A DNA stretch of 64,000 nt, from contig JAWHQI010000278.1 in assembly GCA_033032865.1 (NCBI GenBank), forward strand, positions 496,001 through 560,000, read 5' to 3'. The stretch's first letter is position 1. Every line of letters begins with the position of its first letter. The notes under the pieces are model-generated. The model saw only the letters and a program-made list of their open reading frames with translations, did not search any database and had not been told where the DNA came from. The position numbers and the translations under genes were made by a program. The DNA is from Dactylorhiza incarnata (taxonomy: Eukaryota > Streptophyta > Magnoliopsida > Asparagales > Orchidaceae). Shown one piece after another: positions 21,121 through 31,000 of this stretch.

Positions 21121-22249
21121 AAATTTTAAATAAGAAATCACTGGAAGAGCCCTTCAGAGGATAGTTAACAGAGGGGGTCTAAGAAGGGGATGTCAATCAT
21201 CAGTAGTAACGGATGAAAGAGGGTGAGTTGGAAGGTCGAGGATGTAGAGCGCATTCTCTAGGCAACCACTAACAATGATACTCTACATCTGAAAATCTTG
21301 TATAACAAAGGAGGAAGAGAAAAGGATTATGGAGAAGTTGTTAGCTTGAGTAAGACAACTTACAAAGAGCAAGTTAAAGTCAGAATCACGAATATGTAAA
21401 ACAGTGTGGAGTTTAATAGTAAGGGTGAGATATAAAGTTCCAGATGCAGAGACAGCTTAGGTTTCACCATCGTCCACCGTAATATACATTGATAATGTAG
21501 TTTGAGTGTACTGGAGAGGTCATTGGGATGTCATGTGAGTCACCGAGCTAAAATTGACAATCCAAGAACCACAATGAAACAAGTTGTGTCACCTTCAGAA
21601 TCATGGAGCAAACATCGGATAGTGTGGGAATAGTGGGAGAGGATAATATGTTAGCATGGACACTGTATAGGTATGGTGGTAGCCATGTTATCATCAGTGT
21701 TATGCCAACAGTTTCCTTCTGAGCTTGTTGGGTAGCAAAATCCAAATTCGGGGGGCGAGTGTTGAATTCAAGCCTCGACAATAGTCTTGTAGTGTGCCAC
21801 GAACGAGTTCAGGTCACCGTCCGAACCTGGTTCAACAGTCTGAAGATATCTAAAAAGATCGAACACGTCTTGAAGACTACTTGTTCGGAGTAGAGAGACT
21901 TCAGTTCATCACGCATGGTCTTTGCAGTGTTGTGGAGCATAGCCATTTGATAGGGCTCACTATCCATAGAATTTAAAATCCATGATTGTACGTGGTCATT
22001 ATCCTGGAGTCATTGCTTAGTAGGCTCAACAGGTGTCCCGAATCAGATGAGGAAGACCTTTTGTATGGAGGACTCGGCGCACCGACTGGACCCACATAAC
22101 AAAAAAAACGATGAGGAAGATAGTGATAATTCGTAGTTCGTCACGAACGTCAGAGATGGGAGCTGGAGCGAGTGCTGGAATGGTGGAGACGGAGGACACA
22201 GCATTCGTCCCTATGTTATTAGTGAGATCAAGTTGTGGGCAAGTCTACG

Positions 22250-22706
22250 TTGTTAAAGGCGCGCCTATGGCTCAAGACTCACCGGGCTCAGAGGTTTGCA
22301 CCTTCGTGCGCCTATTTTGCGCCTTTGAAGCATAAAAGGCACGCCTGAGTGCAATTTATGTTGTAAACTTTTTGTTTTCAAAATAAAGAAAGAAATAATA
22401 TAAGATCTCATTAATTTTTGTATTATTTAGTGTTTGTGAGACATAATCAAGCGTTGAGACTTATAGATATTATGCAAGTGACCGCATTGATTCTATTTTT
22501 TAAGAGATATAAATGATAGTAATGAATGATTAATGAGTAGAATAAATAAAGAATCTTATCAAGAAGATGAATTGTTGTTTGATGTTGATTATTTATATTG
22601 AATGTGGTTGCGCCTTGCCTTCGTCAGGTGCCCGCCTGCGCCTTCAGCCTTGTGCCTAGGCTCCAAGTCCCTTTTGCGCATTTGTGCGCCTTGCGCCTTT
22701 AGTAAC
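22250..22706. mobile_element. GCGCC-rich MITE-like element, copy 2
   Basis: Inverted ends TTGTTAAAGGCGCGCC and GTTACTAAAGGCGCAAGG (complement of the right end) bound 457 bp. The subterminal regions are rich in GCGCC words while the centre is AT-rich. No coding capacity. Confidence 0.55.
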
Positions 22707-23700
22707 TAAGGGGCAAGCGCAAGCCACGTATCTGGCCAAATACACCAGAATCAGCCAACCAGCAAACTGGATGTTGAGTAGTACATGTTAGTTGGATGGT
22801 TTGAGCAACATCAAAACTATGTGATGTTTCTAGCTCAAGAAATGCAGTCGTCGATATTCATCCTTACAAGTCGGAATAGCCTTTCAGGCTCCTATATCAG
22901 CAGCATAAGAAAAACAGGAAGAGGTAGACTGAGATGTAGACTTGGAAGTCCGCTTTGGTTTTTCATGAAGTGCCTAACAAGACTGAGATCTAGCCACTCC
23001 TCTGACGACGTTATCGACTCATTACAGGTTAGTCTGTCTCAACTTATTATCAAAGCTAGGTTTGAATGTTGTTTGGCTCTCCAGCGGTTGTTGTCCATGG
23101 ATCCAACGTGAATCATACGCGCCTTTTCCTCACCCACGTCTTCCTCGCAGCGTCCCAAGAAGCAAGCAGCACATTCTGCAATCAGTGGCGTACGCAGCTA
23201 ACGGCTTCACCTGTGTAGCCCCTGCGCGATTATCCCCTTGCTTTGATCAAATGTTACCTCCATTTTCCACGTCAGGACAGTTTCTCCTAGTGCATCACGC
23301 CACGAGTATCGTCGACTCCTCGGCAGCGCACAAAATCAACCGACTTCGACGATGCAGGTAACATTACTCCAGGATCGACCTCTTCTCCTTCGATCATCCT
23401 CGGCCATCCCCGCTTCTGCCTCGTTGTGCTCAGTCGGCATCGATGTTGTCCAGCTCTAAAACAAAATAGCCAATCATGGTTTCTCTGCTTCTCTCCAACG
23501 CACGACTGTTCCCCCGAGCCCTGCGTTGCTTAAGTCAAACGATCCCTCGGCCTTTCGGACCCAGTCACTGCTTTGAAATCATTTCCTCGAGCCCACACGC
23601 AAACATCAAGCCCAATGCCATCACATCATATTTTCACGCCTCTTTAATTCCAGTTCAGCTCACATCAATTCATTAACTGGATTATTTAATAAGGGATGTT
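22707..23700. other. Unassigned sequence, possibly LTR of element E
   Basis: No convincing gene. CGACGTTATCGACTCATTACAGG at 23002-23024 resembles CGACGTATCGACTCACTACAGG near 40050, to the right of the putative 3' end of element E, so both may be LTR sequence. A 66-codon ORF at 23476-23676 has a transit-peptide-like composition but no other support. Confidence 0.3.
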
Positions 23701-23876
23701 GGTCTTCTTATTTGGTATCATCATAGGGAAGTGTCGCGAATCTCAAAGTAACTCTAATATCCCGACCACTTCTGGGCAATTGAGTCATCCCGTCGGCCGT
23801 CGCGCACTTTGTATCTAATACTCCCTCCACTTTATCTCTGGCAGTGATCAGCAATATGAGGGACTCATCATGACAA

Positions 23877-24146
23877 ATGAGGGGGATGATGGACATGATG
23901 CAAACTTTCATAATAACTCTCGCCACAGTTGAAGTGCGACATCAAGAAATTGAGGCACGTCACCGAGAAGACATTTTCACCCTCTCCAACAAGCACAATG
24001 ATCTGACATCAACCGTTCAAGTCATTATTTTCTCAGCACATGACCAAGCCAAGACCTCAATTGGTGATGAGGACCAGTTTAGAGCTCTCTTATCTAGGAG
24101 GTCTAGGGTTCAAGACCCAGCCACAACAACCTGCCATTGGAATTAG
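23877..24146 (+). pseudogene. Gag-like N-terminal fragment of element E
   Basis: Eighty-nine codons begin MRGMMDMMQTFIITLATVEV, followed by a charged heptad-like stretch (RHQEIEARHREDIFTLSNK) suggesting a coiled coil. Gag N-termini of plant Ty3/gypsy elements often look like this. The assignment is inferred from position after the primer-like site; no catalytic motif is present. Confidence 0.35.
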
Positions 24147-24179
24147 CGGTCGCGACCAATCAGATCCGTGGAGATGGGT

Positions 24180-25658
24180 TGGTGGCGACGACGTCCAGCC
24201 ATATGTTCGTGACCGTGTTCGTGACGAGTTCCTTGTCGACGCCGACTCGAGGCCTATTTTGATCGCCGCCGCAAGCTGGCATTTGAAGACTCTGATGGAC
24301 GATGCCGCGACAACTTCCGCCATCTTCCGCCATCGTCATATTCTTCCGCCGTCACGCGCACGGCCACGTGCGGTCGCATGATCGTTGGCTCGTCATCAAT
24401 GTGCTGTTTTAATTCTGTTTTTAGTTTAAAGTTTAATTTCAGCTTTTAGTTTAATTGCAGCTTTTAGTTTAAGGTTTAAGTTTAGATCTTAATGTTAGTT
24501 TAAGTATTTTTAATTTTTGTATCAAAACTTTATATAAGTTGAGAATGGAAAATGATGGGGACAGATTTGGACAACAACAAAAAAATCATGAGATTTTATT
24601 CTCCCCCTCCTCTTAGGGTTCGGTGCTCCCCGCTCGGCGTGCAGTGCGACGCAGCCGCCCCTTATTCCACCGGCGTGAGACTCGTCGTCACTCTTCGTCT
24701 TCCCCCTGATATGTGACGTTGCAGGCCGCCGCCTCCCTACAGCCGCCGCCCTCTCTCGGCCTCCCTCGCCGAATTCCTGCAGCCCCCCCCCCTTTTCTCC
24801 TCCCCCTCCTTGTCCTCCGGTGTGAACCTGCTCTTCCCTCCTTGTCTCTCGTCTGACAAGCTGCTACCCAAAACCGAGCCCCCTCCGTTGGTGTCGTGCC
24901 TACCCGACCTTTCCGACTCGCGCTGCGCCTACTCGGCCAATCCTGATTGGCTGTTGCCGACAACCGTCCTGTTGCTGCTGCCGCCATTCCGAGCCTCCAT
25001 TCGGCTCCTCTCCGACGACTTTCGGGGAAGGACGACTTCAATCCACCATCTGGCGCGACTCCGACGGCTCCCGTGGAAGTGTGACCCTTCCACTAATCTT
25101 CTCGTGTGTTCATCTCGCTGCTTTTGGGTAATCCCTCCCCCTTCTCTTTTGTGAGTTTCGTCTACATTAGTGCGAGATTGTGGTGGATTTGTGGACTGAA
25201 ATATTTATCCTAACTATTGAATCATTGCGCGTAATAAATCTGAATTTAAGGTATTAATATTGTCTGGATTTCTTCAATAAGATTGCGTCGGGTAGGTCTC
25301 TTGACGTTTTGTGAAATCGGGTTGTTCAATCCTTGATTTCGCATTTGTTTCTCGAGATTTGGTATACCTTCGTATCGATTTTCCTTTGGGACTGGTTTGG
25401 ACTTGTTTTGAAACGCTATTTTAGTCCGAGTTATCTCCGTTTGGACTTGTGAATGTATGCGGCTAATATCTAAGGATAAGCTTAATTGTCCGGATCGTGT
25501 AGGTCCATTTTCGCGTGAGCGGATATTGGCATTTAGCCCTTGTCCAATTTCAAAAGGTTTTGCGACCCTTCGCTCGTGTTGGATTAATATTTCGCAATTA
25601 GACTGGTTGTGTTAGGTTCGCTAATGTAGATCGAGCCGTGACACGTTGGCCTGCATCA
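24180..25658 (+). repeat. 5' LTR of element C
   Basis: 1,479 bp with a TATA candidate TATATAAG at 24531-24538. GC-rich, stop-poor stretches create ORFs on both strands (24688-25154) that have counterparts in the other LTR and are not genes. It has two fewer CTTCCGCCAT units near 24316 than the 3' copy. Confidence 0.92.
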
Positions 25659-25660
25659 AC

Positions 25661-25673
25661 TTGGTATCAGAGC
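25661..25673 (+). promoter_or_regulatory. Primer binding site of element C
   Basis: TTGGTATCAGAGC lies two bases after the LTR end and matches the complement of initiator-Met tRNA. Confidence 0.9.
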
Positions 25674-25752
25674 TAGGTTGTGTCAATTTCCTAATTGACA
25701 CCATCCTAAATTTGGTTTTGCGGGCCTCCAACTTCTACACCTCACTCCGAGT

Positions 25753-26283
25753 ATGGCTCAAGACGTATATGTTTCCCGATTAGACTATTTGTATGCTAAA
25801 GTTGTGGCTAATCACACCCCAACTTCGCCTACATGTCATAGGAAAACCAACCGTCCACGCACTCTTCCACACACGAGAAAACAGGCACCCACTTATGACG
25901 GTTATGGGAATCCACAATTTTTTAAGGACTGGCTTAAGGAAATGAAATATTATGTTGATTGTCACGATTGGGACGACCACCAAAAGGTTGTCGTCGCCCG
26001 AGAGAGGTTAGTAGGTCAAGCCCAGTTGTTTTGGCTAAACGAAGAGCGCCGTGTGGGTGATTATCAATATGCTTGGCCGCAAATGTGTAGCCTTCTCACT
26101 TCTCAATATGACCCCGCCTACCTCCGTACTACTGGCACAAAGTCCGCGAGTGCGTACAACTCCAAGCCCGCGTGTGGGTATAGCACCACAACCGTGAGCG
26201 AGTATAATTACGGCACTAGACCCGTATCTGCTTATAGGAGTGACCATATGCCTCAGGCTAGATCCTTTCCCCCACAAAGGTAG
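25753..26283 (+). CDS. Gag-like protein of element C
   Basis: A 176-residue product starting MAQDVYVSRLDYLYAKVV about 80 bp after the primer site. The block APTYDGYGNPQFFKDWLKEM then KYYVDCHDWDDHQKV and LVGQAQLFW matches the start of the retrotransposon gag domain of Ty3/gypsy elements. The usual gag is longer, so the C-terminal half and the zinc knuckle are missing. The tail is rich in Tyr, Ser and Thr (SAYNSKPACGYSTTTV). It overlaps the next ORF by 44 bp in another frame, so one shift could have joined them. It would package element RNA if made. Confidence 0.65.
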   Translation: MAQDVYVSRLDYLYAKVVANHTPTSPTCHRKTNRPRTLPHTRKQAPTYDGYGNPQFFKDWLKEMKYYVDCHDWDDHQKVVVARERLVGQAQLFWLNEERRVGDYQYAWPQMCSLLTSQYDPAYLRTTGTKSASAYNSKPACGYSTTTVSEYNYGTRPVSAYRSDHMPQARSFPPQR

Positions 26284-27763
26284 GACTATCCAAAGTGTGC
26301 CTACTTCTACCTTTAGAGAAAATAAGCAGTTTAGGCTCTATGTTTCAGACTCGATAGATGTTACTGTTAGGGATTTCATGAGCCCGAGGGGTGAGAGTAT
26401 TCCGGTCAGTGAGGGTCGTCCCACGAATTTTACACACGATGTTGGGGGAATGTCTGACCTCCATACTGTCGAGTGCCCTGCTCAGTCAACGACCTCAGTC
26501 TTATTAAAGTCTCCTCCCAAACGTTCTGATCTAGTTGTTGACTTTTCTGATGATTCTGAGTTAGTGCCTTTGATTGAGCCAGCCGCTGAGGGCGATGTCT
26601 TTATTGAGGAAGAGCTTAGCGTTGTTGAGACGTTGGTTATCCCAAGTGTCATGGAAGTGGATCTCCCCTCGGTAGTGCCACTCCTTGGGATTACCCAACC
26701 TGTCGTCGACCTTATTCCAGGTCTGTCACCTATGATAGTTGAGGAATCGTCCGATGACCCTGTGTTCGCAGATGTACCTACTATGTTGAAAGGTTTACCT
26801 TGCGAGGGACGGTTAATTTTGGGTGACTTTAACGTTGCAAACCCGGAAGATATTTCTTTGATGTTACCACCTTTGCCTGAAGCTCATTGTGAATTAGAAA
26901 TTTTGTCAGGTTCGATTTTGTCGGTCCTCCCTCCTGACCCGTGGACTCTACCTACGGAATTTTTAGGACATGAATTTATTATGCCTCGTCCTAGCCAGTT
27001 GGTTTTGCTTATGTTACTAGCCCCCCTGTTGGCCATGTCCCGTCGGACATGTTTTGTTGAGTTGTTAGATTTTGTGCTCGGTCTTTTCACCACCCTTCGT
27101 AGATCTGACTACGCGTTACCTTTGATTGACAGTTTTTCTGAGTGCCCGTCTACGGATTTGTTAGCGGTCGCGACCGATTATGATTCCGTGGCGACTGTAC
27201 CCCTGGACTTAGTTTCTTCACGACGTACTTACACATCCGGTCCAGTTGCGCATATTTTCCCTCCAATTGCTTACCACCTTCGCCTACACGTGTCTATAAT
27301 TTTAGCTGACCACTTTGAGTTGTGTCGCATGCACTTTCGTTCACGTCCGAGAGCGTCCTCCGCTAGAGTTGGTGATTTGGATTTAGTCTGGTCAGTCCCC
27401 AAGCGGTTGTCTACGGGCTCCGTCAATGAATTAACACTTAGGGACGCCGACCCATCCGTGGTTATGATGAACTTCGGATTTGATGCTTTTCTTCCGGATT
27501 TTTACGATGCATGGGGTGTTTCACCTCTTTTCAATTTTTCGGATTTTTATTTGCATGTCTATGTTCCACCTGAGTGGCGTTCTTTGTCGTTTCTCTCTCC
27601 CACTATATGTTCTCTTGGGTTGGGAAGTAAGAGTTTTTCCGTGTCTATCTTCCACGCGGATTCCTTGGTTCTTGCGCCGGATGGTAAGATTCTAGTTATT
27701 TTTCTTCGGACAGACACCTTTTCGAGTTTCCTCGAAAGCTTTGCTGCTGTTGTTATGATATGA
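26240..27763 (+). CDS. Orphan 507-residue ORF of element C
   Basis: A long, uninterrupted ORF occupies the place where pol is expected. I recognise no protease, RT, RNase H, integrase or envelope motif in it. The N-terminal half is acidic (PLIEPAAEGDVFIEEELS), the middle has a hydrophobic stretch near residues 250-275 (SQLVLLMLLAPLLAM), and the C-terminal half is rich in Phe, Ser and Asp (GFDAFLPDFYDAWGVSPLFN). The start at 26240 may be too early because the first residues overlap the gag-like frame. Before D inserted, the frame ended a few codons beyond 27755 (MPDRFFL then TGA at 33443). Its 1.5-kb length without stops argues for past selection. Function is unknown. Confidence 0.55.
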   Translation: MTICLRLDPFPHKGRTIQSVPTSTFRENKQFRLYVSDSIDVTVRDFMSPRGESIPVSEGRPTNFTHDVGGMSDLHTVECPAQSTTSVLLKSPPKRSDLVVDFSDDSELVPLIEPAAEGDVFIEEELSVVETLVIPSVMEVDLPSVVPLLGITQPVVDLIPGLSPMIVEESSDDPVFADVPTMLKGLPCEGRLILGDFNVANPEDISLMLPPLPEAHCELEILSGSILSVLPPDPWTLPTEFLGHEFIMPRPSQLVLLMLLAPLLAMSRRTCFVELLDFVLGLFTTLRRSDYALPLIDSFSECPSTDLLAVATDYDSVATVPLDLVSSRRTYTSGPVAHIFPPIAYHLRLHVSIILADHFELCRMHFRSRPRASSARVGDLDLVWSVPKRLSTGSVNELTLRDADPSVVMMNFGFDAFLPDFYDAWGVSPLFNFSDFYLHVYVPPEWRSLSFLSPTICSLGLGSKSFSVSIFHADSLVLAPDGKILVIFLRTDTFSSFLESFAAVVMI

Positions 27764-28097
27764 ACTTGCTAGGGGGAAGAGAAGGGAAGAGAGATCTAAG
27801 GAAGAGCAAGAGGAAAAGAGAGACGGCTAGGGTTTGAGAGAGGAGAAAGAGAGAAGAATACCTGAGAATAATGTTGCATAACCACAAAAGAGGGTCCCCG
27901 GGCTTATTAATACCCGGGGACAAGGGGGCTGGCCGGCCCCCTCCAGTAGGGGCTGAACCGGTGCGGTTCAGCCCCTATTCTTTATTTATTGTTGCGAGGG
28001 GGCTGAACCGGATGGTTCGGCCCCGTTGTCTTGTATCTCCTTGCGCCGTCTTGAATATTGTTGGCCTGCGAATTGTAGCGGATGCGGAGGCATAACA
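27756..28097 (-). repeat. 3' LTR of gypsy D
   Basis: Reads TGTTATGCCTCCGC to AAGTTCATATCA on the minus strand. It contains three successive inverted repeats: GTCCCCGGG/CCCGGGGAC (27894-27921), GGGGCTGAACC/GGTTCAGCCCC (27949-27975) and GGGGCTGAACC/GGTTCGGCCCC (27998-28024). The end of pol (stop near 27986) lies inside it. Confidence 0.93.
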
Positions 28098-31000
28098 TTC
28101 CCTCCCCCATCAAGAGCCACCTTGTCCTCAAGGTGGAAATCCGGAAAGTGCTCCCGGAATTCCAAAAGATCGACCCAAGAGTTGTGTCTATCAGAGAGAT
28201 GCTTCCACTTGACGAGGACTTCGAGGCGGTACTCCGTGCCCCTCTTCTTCCACTTGGTAAGCAAGATAGTTTCTGGTAACGGTCGCAGTTCCCCGTTGCT
28301 AGTAGCCTCCGGAAGGACGGGGTCGGCCTGGACCGAGTCCCCAATTTTCCGTTTCAGCACGGAGACGTGGAAAGTTGGGTGAATACGCGACCCTTCGGGA
28401 AGGGCCAAGGTGTAAGCAACTGGACCCACACGCTTGATGACTCTGAAGGGTCCATAGTAACGTGGAGCCAGTTTCTGATTGGCCCGCCGAGCGACCGAGA
28501 GCTGTCTGTAGGGCTGGAGACGGAGGAAAACTTCATCTCCCACTGCAAATTCACGTTCTGTACGATGCTTATCCGCCTGAACCTTCATGCGATCATGTGA
28601 TGTCCGAAGATTGTCCCGCAGGATGGTGAGCGTCTGGTCGCGTTCCCGAAGTGTCCGACCCACTGCCGGAAGAGATGTACTGTCTGGCTCATAGGAACTC
28701 AATGTGGGGGGTGGGCGGCCGTAGACCACCTCAAAAGGGGTGAGCTTGCTCGCGGTATGGAACGAGGTGTTGTAGCAATATTCCGCCCAGTGTAACCACT
28801 GGGTCCAAGTCCGCGGTTCATCCATCACAAAACATCGCAAGTAAGTTTCAACTCCGCGATTGAGCACCTCTGTCTGTCCGTCAGTCTGGGGATGGTTGGT
28901 CGTGCTCATGCGCAGAGTGGTGCCTTGCAGGCGGAATAACTCCTTCCAGAACTTGCTGATGAACACCGGGTCTCGGTCGGAGATGATGGCTCGAGGAACC
29001 CCGTGAAGACGCACTATCTCCCTGGCAAAAAGGTCCGCTACGGACTCGCCTGTGTAGGGGTGGCTCAAAGCCAAGAAGTGGCCGTACTTGGAGAGCTTGT
29101 CGACCACTACAAGAATGACCGATTTTCCCTGCGACTTGGGTAAGCCGTCGATGAAATCCAAAGAGATGGTGTCCCAAATCTGATGAGGAATCGCCAGGGG
29201 AGTGAGCAACCCGGCTGGGGTCGTCGTCTCATATTTCTGCCGTTGACAGATGTCACATTCCCTGACAAACTTCTGAACATCTCGCCGCATGCCCTTCCAG
29301 AACACATTCGCCCTGACCCGCTGTAGGGTCCGCAGGAGACCGGCGTGGCCCCCGGTAGGAGAAGAATGGAACTCCTGTATCATGGTAGTGCGCCAAGGGG
29401 ACGCGGCGGGAATGACGAGCCGGCCCTGGTAGTACAGTCGTGCTCCCTGTAAGTGATAGCCGGCCTCGGTAGGGCGGCCATGCTGTAGTGCCTCAATAAT
29501 GTCACGGAGAGCTGGATCCTGTTGTACTGCCGCCTGAACCTCATCTAATGACTCAATCAGCGGTCCAGAGATTTGGGCTAGGGAGCCCTCGGATAACCGA
29601 GATAAGGCGTCAGCCACCACATTCTCCTTCCCCTGCTTGTAGACAATCTCGTAGTCGTAGCCTAACAGTTTTGTCAACCATTTCTGCTGGAGTGGGGAGG
29701 CCAGGCGCTGTTCCAAAAAATGCTTCAAACTCTGGTGGTCCGTACGGACCTGAAAATGCCGCCCCAGAAGATAAGGCCGCCACATAGCCACCGCCTGAAG
29801 GATGGCTAGCATTTCCTTCTCATAAGTAGATAGCCCCAAAGTCCGGGGCGTTAAAGCCTTGCTGAAATAAGCTATCGGTCGGCCCTCTTGCATCAATACC
29901 GCGCCGATCCCGACTCCCGAGGCGTCGGTCTCTACTACAAAACTTTTGGAAAAGTCCGGCAGCGCCAGTACCGGTGTGGTCGTCATGGCCCGTTTCAGGG
30001 CCTGGAATGCCTCCTCTGCTTCTGCTGTCCAGTCGAAGGCGTCCTTCTGTAACATCTGGGTCAAGGGTCGGGCAATCTTCCCGTAGTCCTGCACGAACCG
30101 GCGGTAGTAGCCAGTCAACCCGAGAAAGCCCCGCAGAGCCCGTACCGTCGTGGGTTGTGGCCAGGTCACCATGCTCTCGATCTTCTTTGGGTCCGCCTGC
30201 ACCCCTCGGGAGGACACCAGGTGGCCCAAGTACTCGACCTCCTCCTGCCCGAAAGAGCATTTGGAGCGCTTGGCGTACAGCTGGTGCTCCCTTAAAATGC
30301 TCAGGACATGGCGGACGTGCTCCAGATGGTCTTCCCAGGTCCTGCTATAGATCAGTATGTCATCAAAGAAAACTAAAACGTACCAACGGAGGAGTGGCCG
30401 GAAGATCTCGTTCATCACGGCTTGGAAGGTAGATGGGGCATTGGCCAGCCCAAACGGCATCACCAGGAACTCGTAGTGACCGTCGTGGGTCCGGAAGGCC
30501 GTCTTGTGGATGTCCTCCTCTTTCATCCAAATCTGATGGTACCCAGACCGGAGGTCCAGCTTGGTGAATAAGCTAGCTCCGTGCAACTCGTCCAGCAGCT
30601 CCTCAATCATCGGAATAGGAAATTTATCTTTAATAGTCGAGCCATTTAGTCCCCGGTAATCTACACAAAAGCGCCACGAGCCAACCTTCTTTTTCACAAG
30701 AATGATCGGTGAAGAGAAAGCACTCGTGCTGGGACGGATGATGCCAGTGGATAACATCTCTCGTACACTGCGTTCGATCTCGTCCTTTTGAATATGCGGG
30801 TAGCGGTAAGGCCGGATATTAGTCGGATCTGAGCCGGCCTTCAACTGGATCTGGTGGTCACGAAACCGAGAGGGTGGCAAAGACGACGGCTCCTGAAAAA
30901 CATCCTCGAACTGTGATAGCAACCCCTGTATCTGCTCTGGTTCGGCTGCTATGTCCGTCCCCAGGGCCTCAACCCCCAAAATCATGGCTATAGTACTGCC

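Larger units (their letters stand above)
18500..22080 (-). mobile_element. Decayed minus-strand Ty1/copia element H
   Basis: RNase H, RT, integrase and protease fragments appear in the order expected for a copia element read right to left. All are broken by many stops and frameshifts. No primer site or clear 5' LTR was found at the right end, so boundaries are approximate. It lies in the 25.8-kb intron, in the same orientation as the host gene. Confidence 0.75.

Noticed and set aside
23476..23676. 66-codon ORF with transit-peptide-like N-terminus on the plus strand
   Set aside because: No downstream mature protein, no splice continuation that I can see, and wrong strand for the synthetase.
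24688..25154. ORFs of 114-117 codons on both strands
   Set aside because: They lie in the C-element LTR and recur, altered, at 34149-34497; they are LTR sequence.
25661..25673. tRNA-like matches TGGTATCAGAGC
   Set aside because: These are primer binding sites complementary to the 3' end of initiator-Met tRNA, not tRNA genes; no tRNA or rRNA gene was seen in the window.
29820..30432. ORFs antisense to the gypsy D polyprotein (146 and 152 codons)
   Set aside because: They are shadow frames of the GC-rich pol sequence.
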